A stretch of DNA of 64,000 nt. It comes from Salinicola endophyticus. Lineage in GTDB: Bacteria > Pseudomonadota > Gammaproteobacteria > Pseudomonadales > Halomonadaceae. Of the stretch, positions 1 to 11,088 are shown one piece after another. Where the stretch lies: positions 543,617 to 607,616 of the forward strand of contig NZ_PZJO01000004.1 of the NCBI RefSeq assembly GCF_003206575.1. The letters run 5' to 3'. Position numbers and translations under genes: made by a program. The stretch's first letter is position 1; every line of letters begins with the position of its first letter. A model generated the notes under the pieces. That model made no database searches. It saw nothing but the letters and a program-made list of their open reading frames with translations, and was not told the origin of the DNA.

Positions 1-43
1 TCGGCGGCGGTTTTTTCATGCCTTGCCTAATCTCGTCAAAGTC

Positions 44-63
44 GCGCTGGCTCGAGCCAGCGC
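44..63. terminator. Perfect 20-bp palindrome downstream of dolP
   Basis: The two 10-base arms (44-53 and 54-63) are exact reverse complements centred on CTCGAG, 20 bases past the dolP stop codon on the minus strand. The position suits a 3'-end hairpin for the lpoA-dolP operon. It has no loop and no adjacent T-run on the minus strand, so it may be an RNA-stabilising stem or a protein site instead of an intrinsic terminator. Confidence 0.4.
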
Positions 64-83
64 TGACGGCCTTTCTACCAATC

Positions 84-1255
<1,172 letters not shown>

Positions 1256-1636
1256 TTAATATGCGTCGAATGCGGCACGAATCCAGTCGAATTCGAGATC
1301 GGGCTGGCTGCCGGTGACGCCGACGACGTCGAAGCGGCACGGACATGATAGCCGCTGTGCCTGGAGATAAAAACGCGCCGCGCGGACGAGGCGGCGCTGC
1401 TTGGCGGCGGTGATCGTCTCCATCGGGTCGCCGTAGTCGGAGCGCCGGCGATGGCGCACCTCGACGAACACCAGGGTGTCGCCGTCGCGCATCACCAGGT
1501 CGATCTCGCCGCCCTTGGCGTGCTGGTTGCTGGCCACCAGCGTGAGGCCGTGGTTGGCCAGCCAGCGGGCGGCGGCCTGTTCCACCGCCAGCCCACGAGC
1601 GCGGGCGTCAGTTCCCGCCGGCATCGCCGTTGCCAT
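1256..1636 (-). CDS. yraN: YraN/UPF0102 family nuclease-fold protein
   Basis: The 126-residue protein has the restriction-endonuclease-like UPF0102 signature: an N-terminal E-x-x-A helix, then GGEIDLV (about residues 42-48) and VFVEVR (56-61), which supply the acidic/lysine cluster of the PD-(D/E)XK fold. Its biological role is not established. Two ATG codons are possible, 1636 and 1624. Both lie inside the 3' end of lpoA (overlap of 29 or 17 bases) and neither has a strong Shine-Dalgarno, so translation probably depends on ribosomes finishing lpoA. The neighbours are the same as in E. coli. Confidence 0.88.
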   Translation of the reverse strand: MATAMPAGTDARARGLAVEQAAARWLANHGLTLVASNQHAKGGEIDLVMRDGDTLVFVEVRHRRRSDYGDPMETITAAKQRRLVRAARFYLQAQRLSCPCRFDVVGVTGSQPDLEFDWIRAAFDAY

Positions 1637-3521
1637 TCGTTGCCGGGCCGAGCGGATCCCCCGGCACGCCATCCGTACCATTACCGGTCGTGGCACTGGC
1701 GTTCGGGGTGCCGCTGTTGCTGCCGCTCGACGTCTGCTGCTGGGTGCCGGCGTTGCTGCCGTCGCCCAGCGTCGCCCCCGGAGAGGCAAGCAGCGGCTGG
1801 GGCACGCCGGCCTGGAACACGGCCCAGGGCAGGGTGCGCTGGATGCGCCCGTCTTCGCGCGCCTGCAGGTTACCGGTGGCGCCGTACACCTGGGTGCTGG
1901 GTAGCGCCTGCAGCAGCGGCAGGCGGCGCGCCAGCTCCAGGGCGTCCACACCCATGGCGTTGAGCTTGAGTAGACCGGGGTCGTCCTGGGTCGCCAGCTG
2001 GCGGTAGGTGGTGGCGTAGGGCAGGGCGTCGACCCCGCCGGCGGCGGCGTCCGGAATCATCCACGGCAGGTCGACGAACTGGACGTCGTTGAGATCATGG
2101 TCGGCGCGCGGCTGCGGCGTGCCCTCGTAGATCTGCGAGGTGGCGTAGACCGGCAGCTTGCCGGCGTAGTAGAAGTCGAGGGTCGGCGGAACCTGGCGGG
2201 CGTAGCTGGGCAGTGCGAGCAGGAACAGCATGTCCGGTTTCGATGAGCCGCCTTTGAGCATCCGGCTGACCGCCTTGGTGACCGAACCCGAGGGATCGTA
2301 ACTGACCACCGAGGCGAGCTGGCCGCCGTCTTGCTGCCAGCGGTCGCGGAACGCCGCCAGTACCCGTGAGCCCCACTCGTTGTCGGGGACCAGAATGCCG
2401 GCGTGGCGGTGACCGTCGAGATAGGCCCGTTGGGCCACCTGGCGCGCTTCGTCCTCGGCGGAGAGGCCGTACTGGAACAGCTCGGCGGCCTGGTTGCGCG
2501 CGTGCTCGCCGTAGTTCAGGGCCAGTGTCGGCAGGGGCACGCTGGCGCGGGTCTCCAGTTGATTGACCTTGTCCTTGCTCAACGGGCCGATGACCGCCTG
2601 GGCGCCGCCGAGGGTGGCCTGGGCGTAGAGGGCATCGATGTCCTGCTGGCTCGAGTCGATGAAGGTGAGCGCTGGCACCTTCTCGCCCTGGGCGCGGGCG
2701 TCGTCCAGGCGCGCTTCCATGCCTTGGCGGATCGCTTTGGCGACATTGGCCAGCGGGCCGCTCTCGGGCAGCAGCACGGCGACGCGGTCGATCTGACGCC
2801 CCTCGACCTGATGCAGGGCGCTGAGCTCCTGCGGCAGGCGGCGATTGGCCGGGTGGTCAGGATAGCGGCTGCGCCACTGGTCGAGGCGGTCGAACAGGCC
2901 CGCGACGTCGCCGCTGGCGCTGCGGTAGAGGCGCGCCAGGGCGACCCAGCCCTGGGTGAGGGAGTCGTTGCTGCTGGCGGCGAGGGTGTCGAGGCCGGCG
3001 GGGCTCAGGCGTGACAGCGGCTTCCAGATCTCGTCGTTGAGCTCATAGGGGGCGTTGTCGCGCTGCAGGCCAATGAGCAGATCGGCGGCGGCCTCCGGCT
3101 CGCCGATCATGTCCAGTGCGATGCCGCGGCGATAGCGCAGCGTCTGGGCGTCGGCAGTGGGGATGGCAATGCCGCTGTCGAGGATGTCGGTGGCGCGGAC
3201 CACGCTCCAGCCATCCTTCTCGGCGAGGCCGGCATCCGACATCACCAGCGCCCAGCGCACGCGCAGGTCGGGAGCGAGCTGGGCGCCGTCGATCTGTCCC
3301 GCGATCTGCAGCGCCTGCCGGGTATCCCCCTGGCGTGCTAGAATCTCCGCCGCCTGCAGGCGCGTGGCCGCAGCCTGCTGGCCGCTCTGGCTGCGGGCCT
3401 GGTCGAGCAGCGTCTGGGCGTCGGGGCCGCTGCTGCCCGGCATCATGCCGGTTCCGGCGCAGCCGGCCAGGATCAAGGCTGCCATCGCCGGCAGGAGAAG
3501 TCGCCGCAGGGCGTAACGCAT
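1608..3521 (-). CDS. lpoA: Penicillin-binding protein activator lipoprotein LpoA
   Basis: The 637-residue lipoprotein (E. coli LpoA is about 680) has a signal peptide ending in lipobox LAGC, residues 18-21. It has an N-terminal TPR-like helical region (about 30-270) and a C-terminal periplasmic-binding-protein-like domain (about 280-580) that starts around 'VAVLLPESGPLANVAKAIRQ'. In E. coli LpoA sits in the outer membrane and activates the peptidoglycan synthase PBP1A across the periplasm. The tail after about residue 585 is rich in Gly, Ser, Asn and Thr and looks disordered. The start ATG at 3521 has an AAGGGA ribosome site. It is the first gene of the minus-strand operon and is divergent from rsmI. 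Confidence 0.93.
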   Translation of the reverse strand: MRYALRRLLLPAMAALILAGCAGTGMMPGSSGPDAQTLLDQARSQSGQQAAATRLQAAEILARQGDTRQALQIAGQIDGAQLAPDLRVRWALVMSDAGLAEKDGWSVVRATDILDSGIAIPTADAQTLRYRRGIALDMIGEPEAAADLLIGLQRDNAPYELNDEIWKPLSRLSPAGLDTLAASSNDSLTQGWVALARLYRSASGDVAGLFDRLDQWRSRYPDHPANRRLPQELSALHQVEGRQIDRVAVLLPESGPLANVAKAIRQGMEARLDDARAQGEKVPALTFIDSSQQDIDALYAQATLGGAQAVIGPLSKDKVNQLETRASVPLPTLALNYGEHARNQAAELFQYGLSAEDEARQVAQRAYLDGHRHAGILVPDNEWGSRVLAAFRDRWQQDGGQLASVVSYDPSGSVTKAVSRMLKGGSSKPDMLFLLALPSYARQVPPTLDFYYAGKLPVYATSQIYEGTPQPRADHDLNDVQFVDLPWMIPDAAAGGVDALPYATTYRQLATQDDPGLLKLNAMGVDALELARRLPLLQALPSTQVYGATGNLQAREDGRIQRTLPWAVFQAGVPQPLLASPGATLGDGSNAGTQQQTSSGSNSGTPNASATTGNGTDGVPGDPLGPATNGNGDAGGN

Positions 3522-3808
3522 AATGTCTGTCCCTTTTCCGTATTTGAGAGGCCGTGCGCTGTCGCGCCCCAGTGGCAGTGACGGTGGCCGGCCTCGGTTC
3601 CCTCGTTCCGCTGGCGACTGCCGGCCAGCGGCGGCGGCCGTCGAAACGACTCCCTGAACTCTCGCTGCCGAGCGCCCTTGGCGAGGGCGAGGCGCTACGC
3701 GGCGACAACGCGAGACTGCGTCGACCCGAGCGACGAGCGACGAGCGGATCGTGCGCGAGACGCCTGGTACAGGATCTTCCCCATGCACCGCAACCCGGAT
3801 GTTACCGA
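3522..3808. other. Divergent lpoA-rsmI intergenic region
   Basis: This 287-base spacer must hold promoters for both lpoA (minus) and rsmI (plus). The only feature that stands out is the lpoA ribosome site next to 3521. I found no convincing -35/-10 pair. A GCGACGAGCGACGAGCG tandem repeat lies near 3728-3745. Open frames crossing it are unsupported. Confidence 0.4.
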
Positions 3809-4666
3809 ATGAGCGAGACAAATGAAGGCGTATTGTACGTGGTCGCTACGCCGATTGGGAATCTCGAGGACCTGAGTGCCCGCGCCGCGCGGGTGCTGAG
3901 TGAGGTCGACCGGATCGCCGCCGAGGATACCCGGCATACCCAGCGCCTGCTGCGTCACCTGGGGATCGAGCGGCCGCTGGTCTCTCTCCACGAGCACAAC
4001 GAGGCCGCCCGCGCCGAGTGGCTGCGCGAGCGGCTGGCGGCGGGTGAGCAGCTGGCGCTGGTCAGCGATGCCGGCACGCCGCTGATCTCCGACCCGGGAT
4101 TCGTGCTGGTGCGCGAGCTGCGCCGCAGCGGTTTCCGGGTGGTGCCGGTGCCCGGCGCCTGCGCACTGGTGGCGGCGCTCAGCGTGGCCGGGCTGCCGAC
4201 CGATCGCTTTCTCTTCGAAGGCTTTCTGCCGGCCAAGTCGACGGCGCGCCGACGCCAGCTGGAAGCGGACGCCGAGCGTACCGAGACGCGTGTCTTCTAT
4301 GAGTCGCCGCACCGGATTCGCGATCTGCTCGCCGACCTGGAAGCGACGCTGGGGGCGCGCCGGGTGGTGCTGGCACGGGAGCTGACCAAGACCTTCGAGA
4401 CGCTGCTCGAGGGCACGCCCGGCGAGCTGCTGGCGCGCATGGCGGAAGATCCGGACCAGACCCGCGGCGAGTTCGTGGTCATGGTGGCCGGTGCCGCGGC
4501 GGCCGAGCTCGCCGCGGATGCCGCCGAGGGCGAAGCGCTGATCGCCGCGATGCTGGCCGAGGGGGTGGGCGTCAAGAGTGCCGCGGCGGTGGCGACACGG
4601 CTGCTCGGCGGGCGCCGCAAACAGTGGTATCAGTTGGCCCTGACGCAGCAGTCCGAGGCGCCATGA
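3809..4666 (+). CDS. rsmI: 16S rRNA (cytidine-1402 2'-O) methyltransferase RsmI
   Basis: The 285-residue protein (E. coli 286) is a tetrapyrrole-methylase-fold SAM-dependent enzyme that 2'-O-methylates C1402 of 16S rRNA. The family opening LYVVATPIGNLEDLS is at residues 8-22, followed by AEDTRHTQRLL, the SDAGTPLISDPGF SAM/substrate loop, VPGACALVAALSVAGLPTDRF and the FYESPHRI motif. The ATG at 3809 gives exactly the family length; the upstream open frame lacks family similarity. RsmH, which modifies the same nucleotide at N4, is encoded 0.5 kb downstream, so both C1402 enzymes flank rnpB. Confidence 0.96.
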   Translation: MSETNEGVLYVVATPIGNLEDLSARAARVLSEVDRIAAEDTRHTQRLLRHLGIERPLVSLHEHNEAARAEWLRERLAAGEQLALVSDAGTPLISDPGFVLVRELRRSGFRVVPVPGACALVAALSVAGLPTDRFLFEGFLPAKSTARRRQLEADAERTETRVFYESPHRIRDLLADLEATLGARRVVLARELTKTFETLLEGTPGELLARMAEDPDQTRGEFVVMVAGAAAAELAADAAEGEALIAAMLAEGVGVKSAAAVATRLLGGRRKQWYQLALTQQSEAP

Positions 4667-4733
4667 GACACGCCTGGCGCGTCGCCGTTCGGCGACAGGT
4701 GGGGCGCCGCGCGTCGATGGCTGCAGCCCAGTG

Positions 4734-4762
4734 TTGAGAGGGGCAGGGGGTGCTGCTATTCT
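4734..4762 (+). promoter_or_regulatory. Sigma70-type promoter of rnpB
   Basis: TTGAGA at 4734-4739 and TATTCT at 4757-4762 are separated by 17 bases and stand about 10 bases before the 5' end of the RNase P RNA. This is an almost ideal housekeeping promoter, as expected for an abundant stable RNA. Confidence 0.75.
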
Positions 4763-4771
4763 TGCGCGCTT

Positions 4772-5120
<349 letters not shown>

Positions 5121-5154
5121 CCTCTTTTTTCGCCGTTCGAATACCGAGATCCGC

Positions 5155-6135
5155 ATGCTGCACCGCGACAAGGCTCCACAGGCACACGACGATGGCGCGG
5201 CCGGCTCGCCGGACTACCGCCACACCAGTGTGCTGCTCGATGGCGCGGTCGAGGCGCTGGTGCAGGCACCGAACGGCTGCTACCTGGATGGTACCTTCGG
5301 TCGTGGCGGCCACTCGCGGGCGATTCTCGAACGTCTCGCCCCTGACGGGCGGCTGCTGGCGATCGATCGTGACCCTGCCGCGCTGGCCGCGGCCGCGGCG
5401 ATCTCCGATCCTCGCTTTGACATTCGCCCGGGGGTCTTCGCCGAGCTCGATCAGCACGCCGCAGCCGCGGGTCTGATGGGCAAGCTCGATGGCGTGCTGC
5501 TCGATGTCGGCGTCTCTTCGCCGCAGCTCGACGACCCCGAGCGCGGCTTCAGCTTCCTGCGTGATGGCCCCCTCGACATGCGCATGGACCCCAGCTCCGG
5601 GGTCGGTGCCGCGGCCTGGATCGCGCGCAGCGACGAGCAGGAGATGGCGCGGGTGTTCAAGACCTACGGCGAGGAGCGCTTCGCCAAGCGTATCGCGCGG
5701 GCCATCGTCGCGGCGCGCCGTGAGGCACCGATCGCGCGTACCCAGCAGCTGGCCGAGATCGTCAAGGCCGCGCATCCGGCCTGGGAGAAGGGCAAGCATC
5801 CGGCGACCCGGGTCTTCCAGGCGATTCGCATCCATCTCAACGACGAGCTGGGGCAGCTCGAGCGTGCGCTGAGCGCCGCGCTGGAGACCCTCGCCCCGGG
5901 TGGTCGCATGGTGGTGATCAGCTTTCACTCCCTCGAGGATCGGCTGGTCAAGCGCTTCATTCGTGATCAATCCCGCGGCGACACCCACTTGCCCCGCGGC
6001 ATGCCGATACGCGAGGATCAGCTCAACAAGCGGCTCAAGCCGGTGGGCAAGGCACTGCGTCCCGGTGAGCGCGAAGTCGATGGCAATCCCCGTGCGCGCA
6101 GCGCGGTGATGCGCATCGCCGAGAAGTTGGCGTAA
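5155..6135 (+). CDS. rsmH: 16S rRNA (cytosine-1402 N4) methyltransferase RsmH (MraW)
   Basis: The 326-residue protein (E. coli 313) has the RsmH N-terminal HTSVLL motif near residue 23, the SAM-binding [12 protein letters not shown] at about 42-53, [16 protein letters not shown] near 120, and the C-terminal [16 protein letters not shown] typical of the family. It methylates N4 of C1402 in the ribosomal P site. It opens the dcw cluster directly after rnpB. The mraZ gene that usually precedes it is not present. It is followed after nine bases by ftsL. Confidence 0.96.
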   Translation: MLHRDKAPQAHDDGAAGSPDYRHTSVLLDGAVEALVQAPNGCYLDGTFGRGGHSRAILERLAPDGRLLAIDRDPAALAAAAAISDPRFDIRPGVFAELDQHAAAAGLMGKLDGVLLDVGVSSPQLDDPERGFSFLRDGPLDMRMDPSSGVGAAAWIARSDEQEMARVFKTYGEERFAKRIARAIVAARREAPIARTQQLAEIVKAAHPAWEKGKHPATRVFQAIRIHLNDELGQLERALSAALETLAPGGRMVVISFHSLEDRLVKRFIRDQSRGDTHLPRGMPIREDQLNKRLKPVGKALRPGEREVDGNPRARSAVMRIAEKLA

Positions 6136-6144
6136 AGGAGCTCC

Positions 6145-6474
6145 ATGGCCGTTCAAGGAAGACGCAGGCCCCCGCTCTATGGGGACTGGCCATTCGCCCG
6201 CCGCACGGGCACCCGTTCGATCATCCTGATCCTGCTCATCGTCGCTATCCTCGCCAGTGCGCTGGCGATCATCAGCACGTCCCACCTCACCCGCCTGCAG
6301 TACGCACGGCTGCAGAAGCTCGAGAACCAGCGCGATGCGCTGCAGACCGAGTGGGGGCGCCTGCTGCTGGAGGAGAGCACCTGGTCGTCGCCGGCCCGCA
6401 TCGAGGCGCTCGCCAGCAAGCGCCTGGACATGCGCGTGCCGAGCGTGGGTGACGTCAAGGTCATCACCCCATGA
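6145..6474 (+). CDS. ftsL: Cell division protein FtsL
   Basis: The 109-residue bitopic inner-membrane protein has a basic cytoplasmic N-terminus, one transmembrane helix at about residues 25-45, and a periplasmic heptad-rich coiled coil (LQYARLQKLENQRDALQTEW onward). This is the classic FtsL layout; it joins FtsB and FtsQ in the divisome and helps activate FtsWI. A strong AAGGAG site sits just before the ATG at 6145. Its stop overlaps the ftsI start as ATGA. Confidence 0.95.
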   Translation: MAVQGRRRPPLYGDWPFARRTGTRSIILILLIVAILASALAIISTSHLTRLQYARLQKLENQRDALQTEWGRLLLEESTWSSPARIEALASKRLDMRVPSVGDVKVITP

Positions 6475-8192
6475 GCGCCACGCGCCGACGCACCGCTACC
6501 CCCAAATCCCGCGCCGCGAATGCGCCGCTGGGGGGCGGCCGCTACTGGTTCATGCTGTGCATCATTCTGGTCGCCCTCGCTGCCTTGGTGGGGCGCGTGG
6601 TCTATCTGCAGGTGATCGACCGCAGCTTCCTGCAGGATCAGGGCGATGCACGCACCCTGCGGGTGGAGTCGATCGGTGCCCACCGCGGCATGATCAGCGA
6701 TCGCAACGGTGACCCGCTGGCGATCTCGACCCCGGTGGTCACGCTTTGGGCCAACCCGCAGGAGCTGCCTACCGACCCGATCCAGCTCACCATGCTGGCC
6801 CAGGCGCTCAAGGTCGACCCGCAAGAGCTGCGCGATCGCGTTGGCCGCTACGCCCAGAAGGAATTCATGTATCTGCGGCGTCAGCTCACCCCGGCCCAGG
6901 CCCAGCCGGCGATTGATCTGCAGGTGCCCGGGGTCTACGCCCGCGACGAGTACAAGCGCTACTACCCGGCGGGCGAGGTGGCGGCCCAGCTGGTCGGAGT
7001 GACCAATGTCGACGACCGCGGGCAGGAGGGGCTGGAGCTGGCCTACAACCGCTATCTGACCGGCGAGCCGGGCAAGCGTCGCGTGCTGCAGGACCGCAAG
7101 GGGCGGCTGGTGCGCGACCTGCACCTGATCAAGGATGCTCGACCCGGCGGTGACCTCAAGCTATCGATCGATCTGCGCCTGCAGTACATGGCCTACCGTG
7201 AGCTCGCCGCCGGGGTGCGCGAGAACGACGCCGACGGTGGCTCGCTGGTGATGCTCGATGCCCGCACCGGTGAGGTGCTGGCGATGGCCAACTTGCCCTC
7301 CTACAACCCCAACAATCGCTCCGACGTCGACGTGCGCGGGCTGCGCAACCAGGCGATCACCGATGCCATCGAGCCGGGCTCGGTGATGAAGCCGCTGGCG
7401 ATGTCGGCGGCGCTGGCCTCCGGTAAGTACACCCCGCAGAGTGTCATCGACACCTCGCCCGGGTGGATGGTGGTGGATGGCTACACGATTCGTGACTTCC
7501 GCAACTACGGCAAGCTCACCCCGGCGGGTATTCTGCTGCACTCCTCCAACATCGGCATGGCGCACATCGCGCTGTCGCTGCCCAAGGACACCATCTGGAA
7601 CCGTTATCGCCAACTCGGCCTGGGCCAGTCGCCGGGCACCGGTTTCCCGGGTGAGAACAGTGGCAGCCTGCCGTCGCTGACCAATCTGCCGCGTAGCGCC
7701 CAGGCAGCGATGGCCTACGGCTACGGCATCGCGGTCACGCCGCTGCAGCTGGCCAGCGCCTATACCGCGATCGCCAATGACGGCAAACGCCTGCATCCGT
7801 CGCTGCTCAAGCTCAGTGGCGAGCCGGAGAGCGACCAGGTGATGGCGCCCAAGGTGGCGCACGAGCTGCTCCAGATGATGGAGCAGATCGTCAAGCCCAA
7901 TGCTGGCGGCCATCTGGCGATGGTTCCCGGTTACCAGATCGCAGGCAAGACCGGTACGGTGCGCAAGGTCACCAGTACCGGCTATCAGAAGACCGCCTAT
8001 CGCGGGCTGTTCGCCGGTATTGCGCCGGCCAACAATCCGCGCATCGTCACTGTGGTGATGATCGACAATCCCAAGAAGGGCGATTATTACGGTGGCCTGG
8101 TCGCTGCGCCGGTGTTCAGCCGCGTGGTTGGCAGCGCCCTGCGTCTGCTCGATGTGCCGCCGGACCAGCCCGAAGAGGAGACGGCACCATGA
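6471..8192 (+). CDS. ftsI: Septal peptidoglycan transpeptidase FtsI (PBP3)
   Basis: The 573-residue class B penicillin-binding protein has one N-terminal transmembrane helix (about 24-45), the PBP dimerisation domain, and a transpeptidase domain carrying all three active-site motifs: S304-V-M-K307, S358-S-N360 and K493-T-G495. Spacing and length match E. coli PBP3 (588 residues, Ser307). It cross-links septal peptidoglycan with its partner glycosyltransferase FtsW, encoded downstream. ATGA overlaps at both ends imply coupled translation with ftsL and murE. Confidence 0.97.
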   Translation: MSATRRRTATPKSRAANAPLGGGRYWFMLCIILVALAALVGRVVYLQVIDRSFLQDQGDARTLRVESIGAHRGMISDRNGDPLAISTPVVTLWANPQELPTDPIQLTMLAQALKVDPQELRDRVGRYAQKEFMYLRRQLTPAQAQPAIDLQVPGVYARDEYKRYYPAGEVAAQLVGVTNVDDRGQEGLELAYNRYLTGEPGKRRVLQDRKGRLVRDLHLIKDARPGGDLKLSIDLRLQYMAYRELAAGVRENDADGGSLVMLDARTGEVLAMANLPSYNPNNRSDVDVRGLRNQAITDAIEPGSVMKPLAMSAALASGKYTPQSVIDTSPGWMVVDGYTIRDFRNYGKLTPAGILLHSSNIGMAHIALSLPKDTIWNRYRQLGLGQSPGTGFPGENSGSLPSLTNLPRSAQAAMAYGYGIAVTPLQLASAYTAIANDGKRLHPSLLKLSGEPESDQVMAPKVAHELLQMMEQIVKPNAGGHLAMVPGYQIAGKTGTVRKVTSTGYQKTAYRGLFAGIAPANNPRIVTVVMIDNPKKGDYYGGLVAAPVFSRVVGSALRLLDVPPDQPEEETAP

Positions 8193-9727
8193 CGCTCGAA
8201 GTCGAAGTCTCGCGTCTGATCCAGGCGCTCGCGTCGCTGTGGCCGGAGGCTGACCTAGCGTCACTGCGACGACGTCTGGCCGATGCCGACAGCGTAGCCC
8301 TGGCCCTCGATAGTCGCGATGTGAGCGGCGGCGGTGAGCTGTTCGTCGCGCTGCCCGGGGTGGATCGCGACGGACGCGAGTTCATTGCCGCGGCGCTCGA
8401 GCAGGGCGCGGTGCTGGTGCTGGCCGAGGCCCACGGGCTCGATATCGCGTGGCACGAGGACGCCCGCGTGATGGCGCTACCGGGGCTTGCCGGACGGCTG
8501 TCCGAGTTCGGCCGCCAGCTGTTCGCGGTGCCCGACGGCCTGACACTGATCGGTGTCACCGGCACCAATGGCAAGAGTTCGGTCACCCACTATATCGCCA
8601 CCCTGCTGGAGGCCGTGGGGCGGCCGGCGGCGGTGATCGGCACCCTCGGTTATGGCCGCCCGCAGCGACTCAAGGCAGCGCGCCAGACCACGCCGGGGCC
8701 GCTCGAACTGCAGCAGATGCTGGGCGAGCTCGCCCGTGAGGGGGTCGAAACCGTGGCCATGGAGGTCTCCTCCCACGCCCTGGCCCAGGAGCGTCTCGGC
8801 GATACCCCGATCGAGGTCGCGGTCTTCACCAATCTGAGTCGTGACCATCTCGACTATCACGGCAGCATGGCCGCCTACGCTGCGGCCAAGGCCAGGCTGT
8901 TCCGCCGCGAGTCCCTGCGGCTGGCAGTGGTCAACGCCGACGACCCGCTGGCGCGATTGATGCTGGCGGGTCTGTCCTCCGGGGTGCGGGTGCTGGCCAC
9001 CGGCGCGGCCGAGGCGACCACCCTGCGGGTGGCCGGCTGCGAGACGCTGCCGCAGGGGCTGCACGCGGTGGTCGCTTCGCCGGAAGACGAGCATCTGCTC
9101 GAACTGCCGCTGATGGGACGCTTCAATCTCGATAATGCGCTGCTGGCGATGGTCACGCTTTATGGCCTGGGTGTGCCGCTGGCGTCGCTATGGCCGGCGG
9201 CACAGACGCTGTCGCCGGTGCCCGGGCGCATGCAGCGGCTGCCGCGCGACCCTGATAGTGAAATGCCCAGCGTGGTGATCGACTACGCCCACACCCCGGA
9301 TGCGCTGGACAATGCCCTGACCGCGCTGCGTGAGCATCTGCCGGCCCAGGCGGACAGCCAGCTATGGTGCGTGTTCGGCTGTGGCGGCGACCGCGACAGC
9401 GGCAAGCGACCCCTGATGGCAGCGGTCGCCGAGCGCCACGCCGACCGGCTGGTGGTGACCGACGACAATCCGCGTAGCGAGAACCCGGCGACCATTCGTG
9501 GCGAGATCGTCGCCGGTCTGTCGCCCGCGGCGGCGGCGAACGCCTGGTCGATCGATGGCCGTGGCGAGGCGATCCGGCGAGTGATCGCCGAGGCTGGCCC
9601 CCACGATATCGTGCTGATCGCCGGCAAGGGGCACGAGGATTACCAGGAGATCGCCGGTGTGCGCCACCCGTTCGACGATCTCGAGCAGGCGCGGGCGGCG
9701 TGCGCGCAGCGGGAGGCGCAGGCGTGA
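8189..9727 (+). CDS. murE: UDP-MurNAc-L-Ala-D-Glu:meso-diaminopimelate ligase MurE
   Basis: The 512-residue cytoplasmic Mur ligase adds the third stem-peptide residue. The ATP-binding loop GTNGKSS is at 125-131, and the conserved EVSSHAL and FTNLSRDHLDYHG motifs follow. The DNPR motif at 426-429 (DDNPRSENP) marks meso-diaminopimelate specificity, not lysine, as expected for a Gram-negative. It has the three-domain Mur ligase length (E. coli 495). The start ATG at 8189 overlaps the ftsI stop. Confidence 0.97.
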   Translation: MTLEVEVSRLIQALASLWPEADLASLRRRLADADSVALALDSRDVSGGGELFVALPGVDRDGREFIAAALEQGAVLVLAEAHGLDIAWHEDARVMALPGLAGRLSEFGRQLFAVPDGLTLIGVTGTNGKSSVTHYIATLLEAVGRPAAVIGTLGYGRPQRLKAARQTTPGPLELQQMLGELAREGVETVAMEVSSHALAQERLGDTPIEVAVFTNLSRDHLDYHGSMAAYAAAKARLFRRESLRLAVVNADDPLARLMLAGLSSGVRVLATGAAEATTLRVAGCETLPQGLHAVVASPEDEHLLELPLMGRFNLDNALLAMVTLYGLGVPLASLWPAAQTLSPVPGRMQRLPRDPDSEMPSVVIDYAHTPDALDNALTALREHLPAQADSQLWCVFGCGGDRDSGKRPLMAAVAERHADRLVVTDDNPRSENPATIRGEIVAGLSPAAAANAWSIDGRGEAIRRVIAEAGPHDIVLIAGKGHEDYQEIAGVRHPFDDLEQARAACAQREAQA

Positions 9728-11079
9728 ACCTGAGCTTGAGCGCCATCGCCGCGACCCTGGGAGCGCCCGGGGTCGCTGGGGATAGTGAGGTCGCACGCAT
9801 CGTCACCGACACCCGTGAGCTTGCCCCGGGGGATCTGCTGGTGGCGCTCCAGGGCGAGCGCTTCGATGCGCACGACTTCCTCGCCATGGCGCGGGAGCGC
9901 GGTGCGGTGGGGGCAGTGGTCGCGCGTCCGGTGGCCGATCCGCTGGCACAGATCCTGGTGCCGGATACCCGTCTGGCATTGGGACTGCTGGCGCGGGCGC
10001 ACCGGCTTGCCTGGGCAGGCGAGCTGGTGGCGGTCACCGGTAACAGCGGCAAGACTACGGTCAAGGAGCTGCTCGCGGCGATTCTCTCCCGGCGCGCCCC
10101 GACCCTGGCCACCCGCGGCAATCTCAACAACGACATCGGCGCGCCGCTGACCCTGCTGGGGCTGCGCGCGCCCCACCGTTACGCCGCGGTGGAGCTGGGC
10201 GCCAACCATCTCGGCGAGATCGCCTGGACCACGGCGCTGGCCCGGCCGCAGGTGGCGATCATCACCAACGTCACCGGCGCCCATGTCGGCGAGTTCGGCG
10301 GCATGGGGCAGATCGCCCAGGCCAAGGGCGAGATCCTCGCCGGCCTGGGTCGTGACGGCGTCGCCGTGCTCGACCGCCAGGAGCACTATTTTCCCGTGTG
10401 GCGGGCACTGGCGGGGAGCGCCCGCGTGCTCGATATCGCCATCGATGCCCCGGCCGCCGTCACCGCCCACGATCTGGTCTGTGATGACGCCGGGCGGTAT
10501 GCTTTCACGCTCTCGCTGCCGGACGCTCCGGCGCTGACGGTGAAGCTGGCGCTGATCGGGCGCCACAATGTGCGCAATGCGCTGGTGGCGGCGGCGGCGG
10601 CCCACGCACTCGGTTTCGCGCCGGCGGAGATCGTCGCCGGGCTCGTGGCCACCACCGCGATGAGTGGGCGCATGCAGGTGGTGGCAGGCGTACGCGGCAG
10701 CCGCCTGATCGACGACAGCTACAACGCCAACCCCGGTGCCATGCGCGCCGCGCTGGAGACGCTGGCGACCCTGCCGGCGCCGCGCTGGTGCTTCCTCGGC
10801 GCCATGGGGGAGATGGGGGCCGAGTCGGCCGCGCTGCACGCCGAGGTGGGGCGCACCGCGCGCGATCTCGGTATCGATTGTCTGGGTACGTTCGGGGAAC
10901 CCGCGCGTGCCGCAGCCGAGGCCTTCGGTGACGAAGGCCGCCATTTCGACGACTGGGCGGCGCTCGAGCGCTTCGCCCGTGATCAGATGCCTTCCCACGC
11001 CAGCGTGCTGGTCAAGGGATCGCGTAGTGCCGGCATGGAAAGACTCGTGGCCGCGCTGCGTGACGACGCCTCAAGGTGA
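9724..11079 (+). CDS. murF: UDP-MurNAc-tripeptide:D-Ala-D-Ala ligase MurF
   Basis: The 451-residue protein (E. coli 452) finishes the UDP-MurNAc-pentapeptide by adding D-Ala-D-Ala. The ATP loop VTGNSGKTTVKEL is near 105-117, followed by NLNNDIGAPLTLL, GANHLGEIAWT and the C-terminal DDSYNANPGAMRAAL. I chose GTG 9724 over ATG 9700 because it gives the GTGA overlap with murE, has GGGAGG just upstream and fits the family length. Its D-Ala-D-Ala substrate must come from a Ddl ligase encoded outside this cluster. Confidence 0.95.
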   Translation: MNLSLSAIAATLGAPGVAGDSEVARIVTDTRELAPGDLLVALQGERFDAHDFLAMARERGAVGAVVARPVADPLAQILVPDTRLALGLLARAHRLAWAGELVAVTGNSGKTTVKELLAAILSRRAPTLATRGNLNNDIGAPLTLLGLRAPHRYAAVELGANHLGEIAWTTALARPQVAIITNVTGAHVGEFGGMGQIAQAKGEILAGLGRDGVAVLDRQEHYFPVWRALAGSARVLDIAIDAPAAVTAHDLVCDDAGRYAFTLSLPDAPALTVKLALIGRHNVRNALVAAAAAHALGFAPAEIVAGLVATTAMSGRMQVVAGVRGSRLIDDSYNANPGAMRAALETLATLPAPRWCFLGAMGEMGAESAALHAEVGRTARDLGIDCLGTFGEPARAAAEAFGDEGRHFDDWAALERFARDQMPSHASVLVKGSRSAGMERLVAALRDDASR

Positions 11080-11088
11080 ATCGGACTC

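Noticed and set aside
1-20. Terminator fragment at the left edge (GGCGG then TTTTTT)
   Set aside because: The other arm of any hairpin would lie outside the window, so it cannot be judged.
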